A stretch of DNA of 64,000 bases from Jeotgalibaca arthritidis. Its GTDB lineage: Bacteria; Bacillota; Bacilli; Lactobacillales; Aerococcaceae. The notes beneath the pieces were generated by a model. The model saw only the letters and a program-made list of their open reading frames with translations. It was not told the origin of the DNA and made no database searches. Of this stretch, positions 19,173-28,471 are shown in pieces. The stretch is taken from NCBI RefSeq assembly GCF_011100465.1, contig NZ_CP049740.1, positions 1,604,001 to 1,668,000 on the forward strand. Reading direction: 5' to 3'. Position 1 is the stretch's first letter; each line of letters starts with the position of its first letter. Position numbers and translations under genes: made by a program.

Positions 19173-19727
19173 ATGGATATTAAAGGTAATTTCGTTAAAC
19201 TCAGAGCAATTGAAGATGAAGATTTAGAACTGATGAGAGAAATGTTAAATGAACCGGAAATTGAGAACTCAGTTGTTGGATGGGCATTTCCGGTATCTAA
19301 ATATCAACAACAAAAATGGTATGAGAATAATATTAATAATAACACAAACTTAAGATTCATAATAGAAACTCCTGAGAATGGAGCAGTTGGGTTAGCAACT
19401 CTCACCAATATTGATTGGAAAAATCGGAGTGCAAATCATGGTATTAAATTAGCTGCCAAAAATAATAGAGGAAAAGGAGTTGGAACTGATACAGTTATGG
19501 CAGTCATGAAGTACGCTTTTGAAGAGTTGAACTTACATAGGTTAAATGGAAGCTGGCTGGAAAAAAATATTGGTTCTGAGAAGTTGTACACAAAATGTGG
19601 TTGGGTTATTGAAGGTAAGAAAAGACAAAGTGTTTATAAAAATGGTGAGTTTCATAATCTCGTGCAAGTTGGTATTTTAAAATCAGAATACGAAAGTATT
19701 GTAAAGCAATTAAAATACTGGGAATAA
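19173..19727 (+). CDS. GNAT N-acyltransferase
   Basis: About 184 residues of the RimJ/RimL-PseH GNAT type. The acyl-CoA pyrophosphate loop is visible as NNRGKGVGTDTVMAVM, followed by NLHRLNGSWLEKNIGSEKLY and KCGWVIEGKKRQSVYKNGEF, the usual C-terminal beta structure. Members of this group acetylate or acylate amino groups, including those of nucleotide-linked aminosugars. ATG 19173 is spaced 7 bases from AGGAG and is preferred over ATG 19167. Next to a DegT-like protein, and upstream of an aminotransferase/rmlAB block with thiolase and HAD genes, it is the best candidate for the N-acylation step. Confidence 0.8.
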   Translation: MDIKGNFVKLRAIEDEDLELMREMLNEPEIENSVVGWAFPVSKYQQQKWYENNINNNTNLRFIIETPENGAVGLATLTNIDWKNRSANHGIKLAAKNNRGKGVGTDTVMAVMKYAFEELNLHRLNGSWLEKNIGSEKLYTKCGWVIEGKKRQSVYKNGEFHNLVQVGILKSEYESIVKQLKYWE

Positions 19728-20107
19728 TTTTTCACTTTTAAGCAATTAAGATATTTCGAATCACTTGCATATTTTATACTTAAACTAAATAATTGGATTG
19801 GAATGAATTTCATTTTTTATTGTCGTTTCCGTTAGCTAAGCACATTTCTATGATTTTAGTAATATTATGTTTATTCAAACATACCAGAACAGTTTTTTTA
19901 TATGCAAAAGGTGTTAGGTGAAAATCGGAGAATCTGAGAATTATATTCATAGCTAAGGAAAAGCATGAGATTTGATAAATATTCAAGGCCATTCGAACTT
20001 TTTGATATTTGGCGCCTGTTTTACAATTATATATATAATTATGATCAATATATATATTGAATTTAACAACATAAGTTATTTTAAAATATAAATTGTGAGG
20101 TGGATAT
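19728..20107. promoter_or_regulatory. 380-base AT-rich gap with two adjacent perfect palindromes
   Basis: No supported gene is seen here. Near its right end two perfect palindromes stand side by side: a 16-base one at 20025-20040 (AATTATATATATAATT) and a 14-base one at 20046-20059 (CAATATATATATTG), overlapping or just after a TTTACA at 20020-20025. They lie about 50-80 bases before the dehydrogenase start. They could be operator half-sites or simply part of an AT-rich promoter. The gap suggests that the HAD/thiolase/rml block is a separate transcription unit. Confidence 0.4.
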
Positions 20108-21412
20108 ATGAATATAAAGACGGTAACTATTATTGGAGCAAATGGCACGATGGGAAATAATGTTTCGGGTATTTTTGCTTCTTTTGGGAATGCGAAGGTA
20201 TACATGGTTGGGAGAAATATTGATGATGTTATTAAGGCGAAACAGAAAGCCATTAACTCGGTCAAGTCAAATTCAATAGCTGCTAACTTGATTCCAAAAG
20301 ATTATTCAAGCTTGGAACAGTGTGTTAAAGAATCTGATTTGATTTTCGAGAGCGTGTTTGAAGATTTTGCAGTAAAAAGTGATGTCTATGCTCTTATTTC
20401 TAAATTTATCAAACCAGACACAATCGTTGCCACAGGAACCTCTGGATTATCCATAAATTCGCTGGGGTTATCTTTTGAAGAAGAAGTCAGAAAATCATTT
20501 TTAGGAATCCATATGTTTAATCCACCATATAATATGACACTTTGCGAAGTAATCCCAACGAAATTTACTGATAAGGATTTACTAATTGATGTAAAAAGAT
20601 ATTTAACTGATACGTTAAGGCGTAAAGTGGTAGAAGTTGAGGATCAACCCGCATTTTTAGGTAATCGAATCGGGTTCCAATTCCTGAATGAAGCGTTGCA
20701 ATTAGCTGAAAAACATAAACATCTTGGAGGAATCGATTACATCGATGCTATTGTCGGCCCGTTTACAGGAAGATCCATGGCGCCTCTGGTTACATCAGAT
20801 TTTGTAGGATTGGATGTTCATAAAGCAATTGTAGATAATATTCACGAGAATACAAGTGACTATGCGAACGGATCATTCGTTCTTCCTTCCTTTACTAATA
20901 AGCTAGTTAGAGAGAACCGATTAGGTGCCAAAACTGGTTCAGGATTATACAAAAAAGTTAGAGAAGGCAATGGTACTAGTATTAAATATGTATACGATAT
21001 AGATTCTGAAGAATATCGGAGAGTACGTAATTATGATTTTCCGTTTGCTCATCATATGATTACAGAAATAAAGAGCGGGAATTACGAATCAGCTTTTCGA
21101 TATTTAATAAATGATGATTCAGAAGAATCAATTCTTTGTACTCAATTGTTAATTAAATATGTAATTTACAGTATGAAGACTACAAAAACAATCGGTGAAA
21201 GCATACATTCTGCAGATGATGTTATGGCTACTGGGTTTAACTGGATTCCCCCTTTAGCAGTAATTGATATTTTTGGTGGGACTGATAATTTTAAAGAGTT
21301 GATTAAAGAAAAATTATCGGAAGATTATTTCAATGACAACGACTTGGAAGGGTTATTAGTTGATATTCCCAAATCTAAGTATGATTATAGACCATTCTTG
21401 AAAGCTAAATAA
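20108..21412 (+). CDS. 3-hydroxyacyl-CoA dehydrogenase in an EPS cluster
   Basis: A 434-residue NAD-dependent dehydrogenase interconverting 3-hydroxyacyl-CoA and 3-ketoacyl-CoA. The N-terminal Rossmann motif is [32 protein letters not shown] matches the family's 'HFFNPP..M.LVEV' active-site region, with its catalytic His; [12 protein letters not shown] begins the C-terminal dimer domain, ending in [12 protein letters not shown]. About 120 further residues form a second HCDH_C-like segment, so it is longer than the usual 280-residue PaaH/Hbd form and resembles the dehydrogenase part of FadB/FadN. No hydratase lies alongside. GAGGTGG precedes the ATG. Together with the thiolase 13 bases downstream it could produce a 3-hydroxyacyl-CoA for sugar acylation. 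Confidence 0.88.
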   Translation: MNIKTVTIIGANGTMGNNVSGIFASFGNAKVYMVGRNIDDVIKAKQKAINSVKSNSIAANLIPKDYSSLEQCVKESDLIFESVFEDFAVKSDVYALISKFIKPDTIVATGTSGLSINSLGLSFEEEVRKSFLGIHMFNPPYNMTLCEVIPTKFTDKDLLIDVKRYLTDTLRRKVVEVEDQPAFLGNRIGFQFLNEALQLAEKHKHLGGIDYIDAIVGPFTGRSMAPLVTSDFVGLDVHKAIVDNIHENTSDYANGSFVLPSFTNKLVRENRLGAKTGSGLYKKVREGNGTSIKYVYDIDSEEYRRVRNYDFPFAHHMITEIKSGNYESAFRYLINDDSEESILCTQLLIKYVIYSMKTTKTIGESIHSADDVMATGFNWIPPLAVIDIFGGTDNFKELIKEKLSEDYFNDNDLEGLLVDIPKSKYDYRPFLKAK

Positions 21413-21425
21413 GGAGTTTGAAAAA

Positions 21426-22685
21426 ATGAGCGATCATGTGTATGTATTGGGCGGAGCTCAGACTGATTTTGAGCGTAATTGGAGTAAAGAAGGTAAAAAT
21501 GTAGTTGCACTATTAAAAGAAGTGATAGAAGATGGCTTGGATAATATCGGCTTAACATATGACGATATTGCACGTTTAAATGAGCAAGGAAGAGTGGCTT
21601 GTTTTGTTGGGAACTTTGTAGCAGAATATTACATCAATCAAGGGCACTTAGGAGCGTTATTGACTGAAGTTCATCCTGCATTTTATGGAGTTCCTTCTGC
21701 AAGATATGAAGCTGCATGTGCTTCAGGATCCGTTGCTTTAGATGCAGGGATTACTAAAATCCGCGCTAAAGACTATGATCTAGTTTTAATAATCGGATGG
21801 GAGCTAATGAAAACTGTAGACTCTAAAACATGCGGTGATTATTTAGGGAGGGCAGCCCTTTACGAAGATGAAGCTAAAGGAATTGATTTCCCATTCCCTA
21901 AGCTATTCGGTAAATTAGCAGATGAGACAATTAAGAAGTATGACTTAGATGAAGAAAGATATTTAAATAGTCTAGCTAAAATCTCGGTGAAAAATTATGA
22001 AAATGCAAAAAAAAATCCTAATTCTCAAACAAAAAAATGGTTTATGAGCGAAGAACAAGCGAAGATGCGCGGAACTGAAACGAATGCCTTAGTTGGAGGA
22101 AAATTAGGAATCTCTGATTGCTCTCAGGTAACTGATGGAGCAGCATTTGTCGCCTTAGCTTCCAAAGAATTTGTAGAAGAAAAATATGAAACTACAGATT
22201 ATCCAATTGTAAAGGGTTGGGGTCATCGCGTTGCTCCAATGAATTTTGAAAAGAAAATACAGGATAGTCATGGTAATGAGTACATACTTCCATGGACTCG
22301 ACAAGCTATCGTTGATGCATATAATAAAGCTGACCTTGATGTTAATGATATTGACTTTTTTGAAACACATGACTGCTTCACGTCGAGTGAATATGTTGCC
22401 ATATCATGTTTTGGAATAACACCACCTGGTAGAGAATACGAAGCGATCGAAAATGGCATAACTGCTTTTGATGGAAACAAGCCAATCAATCCAAGCGGTG
22501 GTTTGATTGGAGGCGGTCATCCCGTTGGAGCGAGCGGCGTTAGAATGTTCTTAGATTTATTTAAACAAATTTCAGGAACAGCCGGTTCATATCAATTAGA
22601 AAAGAAAAATAATGGCATGATGCTGAATATTGGTGGAAGTGGCACTACTAACTATGTATATATAGTTGGTAAGAAATTATCTTAA
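21426..22685 (+). CDS. SCP-x type thiolase (acyl-CoA acetyltransferase family)
   Basis: A 419-residue thiolase-fold enzyme. The nucleophilic Cys is in [12 protein letters not shown], the active-site His-containing loops are [11 protein letters not shown] and [14 protein letters not shown], and the end has [11 protein letters not shown]. This variant, lacking the usual C-terminal Cys-Gly loop of classical thiolases, belongs to the sterol-carrier-protein-x/nondecarboxylating group. The reaction is Claisen condensation, or thiolysis, of acyl-CoA with acetyl-CoA. It follows the HAD gene closely (AAGGAG ribosome site) and precedes a sugar aminotransferase and rmlAB, a context unlike a beta-oxidation operon. 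Chain length of the substrate cannot be judged. Confidence 0.88.
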   Translation: MSDHVYVLGGAQTDFERNWSKEGKNVVALLKEVIEDGLDNIGLTYDDIARLNEQGRVACFVGNFVAEYYINQGHLGALLTEVHPAFYGVPSARYEAACASGSVALDAGITKIRAKDYDLVLIIGWELMKTVDSKTCGDYLGRAALYEDEAKGIDFPFPKLFGKLADETIKKYDLDEERYLNSLAKISVKNYENAKKNPNSQTKKWFMSEEQAKMRGTETNALVGGKLGISDCSQVTDGAAFVALASKEFVEEKYETTDYPIVKGWGHRVAPMNFEKKIQDSHGNEYILPWTRQAIVDAYNKADLDVNDIDFFETHDCFTSSEYVAISCFGITPPGREYEAIENGITAFDGNKPINPSGGLIGGGHPVGASGVRMFLDLFKQISGTAGSYQLEKKNNGMMLNIGGSGTTNYVYIVGKKLS

Positions 22686-22741
22686 TTTATTGCATAATTC
22701 ATTAGTCCATACCAAATAATTCTAAATAAAGGAGGGTTAAA

Positions 22742-23836
22742 GTGGATAAACGGATACAAGTGACAAAGACTTCAATGCCCACTTTTACGGAATACACTAA
22801 TGAAATTAAGGGGCTCTGGGACAGTCATTGGCTAACGAATATGGGAATAAAACATAAGGAATTAGAAAGGGATTTATTAAAGTATTTAAATGTCCCAAAC
22901 ATAACTTTGTTTACAAATGGACACTTGGCTCTTGAAAATGTAATACAAGCTTTTAATCTTACGGAAGAAGTAATAACTACGCCTTTTACTTTTGCATCAA
23001 CAACGCATGCGATTGTTCGCAATGGACTTAAACCAGTTTTTTGTGACATTAACTCTGATGATTACACAATTGATGTAGATAAGATTGAGAGTCTAATAAA
23101 TGAAAGAACCTCTGCCATTATCCCGGTTCATGTCTATGGAAATGTATGCGATGTTGAGGCAATTGATAAAATTGCTAAGAAGCATAATCTTAAAGTGATT
23201 TATGATGCTGCGCATACATTCGGAGTCACTGTAAACGGGAAAGGCATTGGATCCTATGGAGATGCTTCAATGTTCAGCTTTCATGCTACTAAAGTTTTTA
23301 ATACCATCGAAGGTGGAGCAGTTACATTTCAGGATGCTACCTTGAATAAGGTTCTCAATGAATTGAAAAACTTTGGTATTACTGGTCCTGAATCTGTGGG
23401 ATATATAGGTGGTAATGCCAAGATGAATGAATTCCAAGCAGCAATGGGTATATGTAATTTGAGACATGTAGATAATGAAATTTTGAAGCGTAAAAACGTA
23501 GTTGAAAGGTATATGTCTCATTTAAAAGGCTTGAAAGGGATTAAGTTATCTCCGGAGCAAGAGGGTGTTCAAAGTAATTATGCCTATTTTCCAGTAGTTT
23601 TTGATGGCTACAAGAAAACCAGAGATGAAGTGTTTGAGCAATTGAAAGAACATGATGTTATTGCAAGGAAATATTTTTACCCATTAACAAACAGCTTTGA
23701 ATGCTATAAAGGACAATATAATGTCCAAGATACTCCAGTTGCGCAATACATAGCTGAACGCGTGTTGACATTGCCTTTGTATGCAGATTTGGACTTACAA
23801 GACGTAGATAGAATCTGCGAAATCATAAAACAATAG
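22742..23836 (+). CDS. dTDP-4-keto-6-deoxyhexose aminotransferase, VioA-like (DegT family)
   Basis: A 364-residue PLP enzyme with all DegT/DnrJ/EryC1 landmarks: WLTNMG near the start, [35 protein letters not shown] and the Schiff-base Lys in [14 protein letters not shown] (about residue 183). The combination of WLTN and FHATK-FNTIEGG is typical of VioA/4-aminotransferases acting on dTDP-4-keto-6-deoxyglucose to give dTDP-Qui4N, with glutamate as amino donor. rmlA and rmlB follow at once, supplying the keto sugar, and no rmlC/rmlD is present, so the branch probably leads to a 4-amino-4,6-dideoxyhexose, not rhamnose. GTG start, ideal AGGAGGG upstream. A dTDP-Fuc4N product is an alternative. Confidence 0.82.
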   Translation: MDKRIQVTKTSMPTFTEYTNEIKGLWDSHWLTNMGIKHKELERDLLKYLNVPNITLFTNGHLALENVIQAFNLTEEVITTPFTFASTTHAIVRNGLKPVFCDINSDDYTIDVDKIESLINERTSAIIPVHVYGNVCDVEAIDKIAKKHNLKVIYDAAHTFGVTVNGKGIGSYGDASMFSFHATKVFNTIEGGAVTFQDATLNKVLNELKNFGITGPESVGYIGGNAKMNEFQAAMGICNLRHVDNEILKRKNVVERYMSHLKGLKGIKLSPEQEGVQSNYAYFPVVFDGYKKTRDEVFEQLKEHDVIARKYFYPLTNSFECYKGQYNVQDTPVAQYIAERVLTLPLYADLDLQDVDRICEIIKQ

Positions 23837-23846
23837 GGGGATTGAG

Positions 23847-24716
23847 ATGAAAGGAATCATACTTGCAGGCGGTAGAGGTACTCGACTATATCCGATGACA
23901 CAAGCCGTATCAAAGCAGTTATTACCTATTTATGATAAGCCATTGATATATTACCCTTTATCTGTGTTAATGTTAGCTGGGATAAGAGAGATTTTGATTA
24001 TATCTACACCTGATGATATACCTGCCTATCAGAGGTTGTTAGGCGATGGATCTTCTTTAGGGTTGGCGTTTACTTATATCATTCAAGAGGAACCAAAGGG
24101 ATTAGCAGATGCATTTATCTTAGGTGAAGAGTTTATCGGAAACGATAATGTTTGCTTGATTTTAGGAGATAATGTTTTTTATGGGCAGGATTTAACTAGA
24201 GTATTGAATAATGCTCAAAGTGCTAAGGACGGTGCCGTGATTTTCGGATATCCTGTAAAAGATCCTCGTTCATTTGGAGTTGTTGAATTTGACGAACATA
24301 AAAAGGTGCTTTCCATAGAAGAGAAGCCAGAACATCCAAAGTCAAATTATGCAGTTCCAGGCTTATATTTCTATGATAATCAAGTAGTCAAAATTGCAAA
24401 AAATGTTAAACCATCAGCTCGTGGAGAAATAGAAATCACTTCAATTAATAATGCTTATCTTAAAAAGAAAGATCTGAACGTAGTTTTATTGGGTCGTGGT
24501 ATGGCATGGCTTGATACAGGAACTCCCGAGGGGATGCTGAAAGCTGCAGAATATGTAGAGGCTGTTCAATCCAGACAAGGATTCTACATTGCATGCCTTG
24601 AAGAGATCGCATGGCGAAGAGGTTTTATCGATGATAATAAACTTAGAGAAGTTGGTGAAAGTCTAAAGATGACAGACTATGGCCAGTACATTTTATCATT
24701 ATTAGAAGAAATATAA
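23847..24716 (+). CDS. rmlA: Glucose-1-phosphate thymidylyltransferase
   Basis: A 289-residue RmlA: converts dTTP and glucose-1-phosphate to dTDP-glucose. The opening [20 protein letters not shown] is the nucleotidyltransferase signature with the catalytic Arg and Lys, and [38 protein letters not shown] and [11 protein letters not shown] are all textbook RmlA segments. Length is normal. It starts 10 bases after the aminotransferase with GGGGGATTGAG as ribosome site. Confidence 0.96.
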   Translation: MKGIILAGGRGTRLYPMTQAVSKQLLPIYDKPLIYYPLSVLMLAGIREILIISTPDDIPAYQRLLGDGSSLGLAFTYIIQEEPKGLADAFILGEEFIGNDNVCLILGDNVFYGQDLTRVLNNAQSAKDGAVIFGYPVKDPRSFGVVEFDEHKKVLSIEEKPEHPKSNYAVPGLYFYDNQVVKIAKNVKPSARGEIEITSINNAYLKKKDLNVVLLGRGMAWLDTGTPEGMLKAAEYVEAVQSRQGFYIACLEEIAWRRGFIDDNKLREVGESLKMTDYGQYILSLLEEI

Positions 24717-24739
24717 ATGGAGACGTGAGGTGAAATAAA

Positions 24740-25795
24740 TTGAAAACTATTTTAGTAACAGGCGGAGCCGGATTTATTGGAAGTAACTTTGTAAAGTTAA
24801 TGCTCGAAAACCATCCGGAATATAAGATTATCAATATAGATGCCCTTACATATGCGGGGAACCTAGAGAATTTAAAAGATATCGATGGCAATCCTAACTA
24901 TGAGTTCATCAAAGTCGATATTAGAGATGGAGAAAAGATTGAAGAAATTTTCAAGAACAATGATATCACTTCAGTCATAAATTTTGCTGCAGAATCTCAT
25001 GTTGATAGAAGTATCGAAGAACCAGAAGTTTTCTTAACAACAAATATTATCGGCACTCAAGTGCTCTTAGATATAGCAAAGAAATATTGGAAAGTGAATC
25101 CAAGTGATAAGTACTGTAAGGATTACAAGCCAGGAGTAAAGTTTCTTCAAGTGTCAACTGATGAAGTATATGGTGAACTTGGTGAGACCGGTATGTTTGT
25201 TGAAACTATGCCGCTCATGCCAAACAGCCCATACTCTGCATCAAAGGCCAGTGCGGATATGATTGTTAGAGCATACAATGAAACATTTGGTATGCCTGTG
25301 AACATAACAAGATGTAGCAACAACTATGGTCCATATCAGTTCCCAGAGAAACTAATTCCACTTATGATCAACAACTGTCTTAATGAAAAAGATCTTCCTG
25401 TGTATGGAGATGGAATGCAAGTAAGAGACTGGCTTCACGTTTCTGACCACTGTTCTGCGATTGACACAGTACTTCATAAAGGCAAAGATGGAGAAGTTTA
25501 TAATATTGGTGGTAACAATGAAAAAGCAAATATCGAAATAGTAAAACTGATTATTGGCACTCTTGGCAAAAAAGAAGGGCTAATAAAATATGTAAAAGAC
25601 CGTCCAGGTCATGATAGAAGATATGCAATCGATAATACCAAAATAACGACTGAACTTGGCTGGGAACCTGCATATACATTTGAGCAAGGTATGAAAGAAA
25701 CAATTCAGTGGTACCTTGAGAACACTGAGTGGATTGAGAATATCATTTCAGGTGATTATGCAAATTACTATGATAAGATGTATACAGGAGTCTAG
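24740..25795 (+). CDS. rmlB: dTDP-glucose 4,6-dehydratase
   Basis: A 351-residue extended SDR. TGGAGFIGSNFV binds NAD; FAAESHVDRSI, VSTDEVYGELG (catalytic Asp-Glu pair), YSASKASAD (Tyr-x3-Lys) and CSNNYGPYQFPEKLIPL are all present. It forms dTDP-4-keto-6-deoxyglucose, the substrate of the VioA-like aminotransferase two genes upstream. TTG start at 24740 behind GAGGTG. Last gene of cluster A; no rmlC or rmlD follows. Confidence 0.96.
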   Translation: MKTILVTGGAGFIGSNFVKLMLENHPEYKIINIDALTYAGNLENLKDIDGNPNYEFIKVDIRDGEKIEEIFKNNDITSVINFAAESHVDRSIEEPEVFLTTNIIGTQVLLDIAKKYWKVNPSDKYCKDYKPGVKFLQVSTDEVYGELGETGMFVETMPLMPNSPYSASKASADMIVRAYNETFGMPVNITRCSNNYGPYQFPEKLIPLMINNCLNEKDLPVYGDGMQVRDWLHVSDHCSAIDTVLHKGKDGEVYNIGGNNEKANIEIVKLIIGTLGKKEGLIKYVKDRPGHDRRYAIDNTKITTELGWEPAYTFEQGMKETIQWYLENTEWIENIISGDYANYYDKMYTGV

Positions 25796-26255
25796 AGGTA
25801 AGGGGATATTCTTCGAAGGATTCTCCCAACTATCCCCCCAACCCCCAAGAAACTTTTCATCCACATAAGTAAATTTTGGGAATCTTATATGGGACGTTAG
25901 AAGTAATAAGGGTTACATCAACTAAAGCTTAGATTTGAGAGGTGCAAGCACGGACAAATAGACAAGTTGATTAGGGTGATGGAGAGATGAGCAGCTATAC
26001 AGAATAAACAGATAGGCAAATAGGCTGGTATCAAGATCGGTAGTGACGAGGATATTCGAGATAGGCAGTGATGGTAAACATCCCAGATAAGCAGTGAAAG
26101 AGAACGGACAAATAAAGAATAAAGACATAACAGAATAATATAGACATAACACATCAAAGAGAACGGGCATGAAGAGAGTAAGTTAGATAGCTTTGCCCGT
26201 TTTATCTATAAATTATATGTCAGACTATTTTGCTAATTTTGGGGGGAGTGATTTG
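25796..26255. other. Non-coding, degenerate purine-rich segment after cluster A
   Basis: Immediately after rmlB an inverted repeat GGGGATA (25802-25808)/TATCCCC (25831-25837) could form a weak terminator hairpin, but no T-run follows. From about 25925 to 26165 the top strand is purine-rich with imperfect short repeats of the type AGATAGGCA/AGATAAGCA (around 26010, 26060 and 26090). A second inverted repeat, AACGGGCA (26162-26169)/TGCCCGTT (26194-26201), is terminator-like. The open frames here are compositional artefacts and I see no gene. Confidence 0.5.
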
Positions 26256-26514
26256 ATGGATAGTGCATTTATAACATATGCATCGGATGTCTTAGGAGAA
26301 ACCAATACTGGGTTATCTGGTAGTAAAATAGCTGAGTATTCCACAGCTTATGCGGTTAAATTCGACGTAAATATACCTTATAATAATTATCCGTTTCCAG
26401 ATTCCGCTCCTAATAAGAGAACTGCACTGAGAAAAAATATAATGGCATTTAATGATGAACAGCAGTTTTTCATCATTAAGGAGCTTTGTGATTTACCTGC
26501 TTTTGCAGTTAATG
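26256..26514 (+). pseudogene. N-terminal fragment of an abortive-infection-like (AbiJ N-terminal-domain type) protein
   Basis: Starting at ATG 26256 behind GGGGGGAG, about 86 residues read MDSAFITYASDVLGETNTG, IAEYSTAYAVKFDVNIPY, then APNKRTALRKNI and DEQQFFIIKELCDL. The 'NKR.AL..N..AF...QQ..II..LC' pattern is what I recall from N-terminal sensor-like domains of Abi/defence proteins (AbiJ_N3 type). The gene is cut at about 26514, where sequence of an IS30-family transposase on the opposite strand begins, so the effector half is lost. Identification rests on pattern memory and should be treated as tentative. Confidence 0.5.
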
Positions 26515-27263
26515 AGGTAACGGTCTTAAATAATTGATCGAAGTTAGCGCCAGCCCGTTCTCTTAGCTGTTGAACCGCTTGGTCCACCGATTCGGTGTCC
26601 TTACCGTTCAACTTTAGGATGACTTCAAAGCGTGTCTGCCGTTCAGCCAGCGTTAGCAGCACGGCATCCGACTTGGTCTTGTTTCCCACTACCGTGTCGA
26701 TTTCCCAATGACCGAACGTTTCCCGTGTTTCAACTTCTTTAGGGCGTTCTTCAATTGACGTCCCGAGAACACGCTTGTTGGGACGGTGTCCTGGGCGGAC
26801 CGCTTTGATTTTACGGAACAGTTTTTCAAGCAAGTCCATGTTCTTTGTTCGCATGATTCCGCGGTCAATCCATTGATAAATAGCGGTTGTTCCAGGAATG
26901 ATGGCACAATCGAACAGCTCGTGTTTTCTGGCAAATCCGACCACGACGTCCGGCGACCATTTTTCATTTAACATTTTGTCATCTGCCCAATCAATGAAGG
27001 CATCCGTGTTCGCCCATTTAGGGCGTCTCCCACAGTTCAGTCGTTGCTTTTCATAGAAGGCCTGTCCTGCATCAGCGTTATAAACAGAATAGTAGGTGTC
27101 ATACACTTTTCCATTTTGCGTTTGGCTTTTTAACTGGGTGATGGTCCCGCGAGTAATCTCATTGTTAATGGTTTGCGGAACACGTCCCAGCAATTTGGCA
27201 TCGTTCTGAGTAGGAAAGGTGTTTTCCCTTGCGTGAAACTGTGTTATCATGGGTTTGCGTCAT
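26514..27263 (-). pseudogene. IS30-family transposase, frameshifted and 3'-truncated
   Basis: Reading the minus strand from ATG 27263 gives MTQTHDNTVSRKGKHLSYSE and then RCQIAG before the frame is lost. The rest continues in another frame as LLGRVPQTINNEITRG, KWSPDVVVGFARKHE, GHWEIDTVVGNKTKSDAVLL and FDQLFKTVTS, where it ends abruptly against the Abi-like fragment. This is an IS30-type enzyme with an internal deletion in the helix-turn-helix region and without the second and third catalytic acidic positions. GC content is higher than in the EPS genes. The stretch 27300-27345 (ACATGGAATTCACGTGGCGG) probably includes the former right inverted repeat. Confidence 0.85.
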
Positions 27264-27712
27264 GTGAATTCATCCTTGTCTATTGAGAGTTAGTGGTAAC
27301 TTCAATATAACATGGAATTCACGTGGCGGTTTTTTATTTCAAATGGCTAAGTTTATTATAAAATCTGCCTATAAAAAGTTATGAATCTATTGGCTGAAGA
27401 GGACTGAAAAGCAAAATTTGCTTTGTTAGTTTTTTTGTGACTAAGATTTTAATGACTAAACTCTTTTATCAACTATGACAATTAAAACCGATACAACTAA
27501 TCCTCAATTGCCAAGTTGGTAATAGAGCTAACTGAAAAAATGTGTATTCCATTCATTTATTTGAATGGTTTAATAAATAATTGAGGGATACATCTAAAAT
27601 GTTGATTGAGGTTCATAGTTTTTTGTAGGTTACTATAGTATAATAACGAAGGAAAATAAATGAAATTTATCAAAAATTTCAAAAGTATTTATAAAAAACT
27701 TAGGAGGCAATG
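27264..27712 (+). promoter_or_regulatory. Leader and promoter region of EPS cluster B
   Basis: This 449-base gap holds the end of the IS30 remnant, then the near-copy (27370-27397) of the sequence found before cluster A, then a hairpin CCATTCA (27549-27555)/TGAATGG (27562-27568) and a perfect TATAAT at 27639-27644 about 70 bases before the start. No good -35 is apparent. AGGAGG at 27702-27707 serves the Wzd-like gene; it is spaced 5 bases from ATG 27713 and only 2 from ATG 27710. Confidence 0.5.
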
Positions 27713-28459
27713 ATGGAAGAAGAAATATCATTAAGCGAGTTATTCGCTATACTTAAGAGACACATAGGTAAAATAATTACTTTGGGTTTAGCGGGTCTTA
27801 TTCTTGCTGCTGCTTATACATTCTTTTTTGTAACACCACAATATGAATCAACTTCAAAAATTGTAGTGAATCAAACTCAAAATACCGACCAAGCAATTAC
27901 AAATACTGATATTCAGACTAACTTGAACTTAATTAATACATATCAGAGCATTATTCGGGAGCCAATTATATTGGAAGATGTCATAAATTCAACAGCTTTA
28001 GAGTTAAGTCTAGGAGAGTTACGTAATAAAATTAGTGTCCAAACAGAAGCTAACTCACTTGTTTTTGGAGTTAGTGTAAAAGATGCTAGTCCTTATATAG
28101 CCAGTGATTTAGCAAATGCTACTGCACAATCATTTCAAACGAAAATTGGGGACATTTTAGAAGTTGAATCGGTCACTATTCTCTCAGAAGCAACACCTAA
28201 TATGAAACCAGTATCTCCAAATACTATGCTGAATTTGATTATTGGGCTTATTATAGGACTAATGATTGGAGTTGGGCTAGCGTTTCTAATTGAGTTAATG
28301 GATAAACGTGTTAAAGATACGAAAATTATTGAAGATTTGGGATGGACTAACTTGGGTTCAGTTTTGGAAATGAGTATTTCTGAGGTTAATGAAACTAGAA
28401 TGACTAATTTTATTAAAACTGCTAGCATAAATGAAAGAAAGACAAGAAGAAGAGTTTAG
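27713..28459 (+). CDS. Chain-length determinant/tyrosine kinase modulator, Wzd/CapA type
   Basis: A 248-residue membrane protein with the Wzz topology: a helix at residues 19-39 (IITLGLAGLILAAAYTFFF), an extracellular region with YESTSKIVVNQ, and a proline-rich entry (MKPVSPN) into the second helix at about 172-196. In Gram-positive EPS systems this protein activates the separate kinase that follows it and controls polymer length. The kinase gene starts 12 bases downstream. First gene of cluster B. Confidence 0.9.
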   Translation: MEEEISLSELFAILKRHIGKIITLGLAGLILAAAYTFFFVTPQYESTSKIVVNQTQNTDQAITNTDIQTNLNLINTYQSIIREPIILEDVINSTALELSLGELRNKISVQTEANSLVFGVSVKDASPYIASDLANATAQSFQTKIGDILEVESVTILSEATPNMKPVSPNTMLNLIIGLIIGLMIGVGLAFLIELMDKRVKDTKIIEDLGWTNLGSVLEMSISEVNETRMTNFIKTASINERKTRRRV

Positions 28460-28471
28460 TGAGGTGATAGT

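Noticed and set aside
19810-20265. Minus-strand open frame of 151 codons before the HAD gene
   Set aside because: It overlaps the first 158 bases of the well-supported dehydrogenase gene, reads as hydrophobic nonsense there and shows no family motif.
23847-25795. rmlA/rmlB as part of a dTDP-L-rhamnose pathway
   Set aside because: No rmlC or rmlD is in the window, and the genes adjoin a sugar aminotransferase; rhamnose synthesis would need genes elsewhere.
25918-26170. Minus-strand open frames of about 80 codons
   Set aside because: They lie in the purine-rich tract, have low-complexity Ser/Leu/Ile-rich translations, no ribosome sites and no recognisable motif.
4603-27263. Cluster A as a classical composite transposon of two IS30 copies
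   Set aside because: The two remnants are of different subtypes, both defective, and no matching outer ends or duplications were found.
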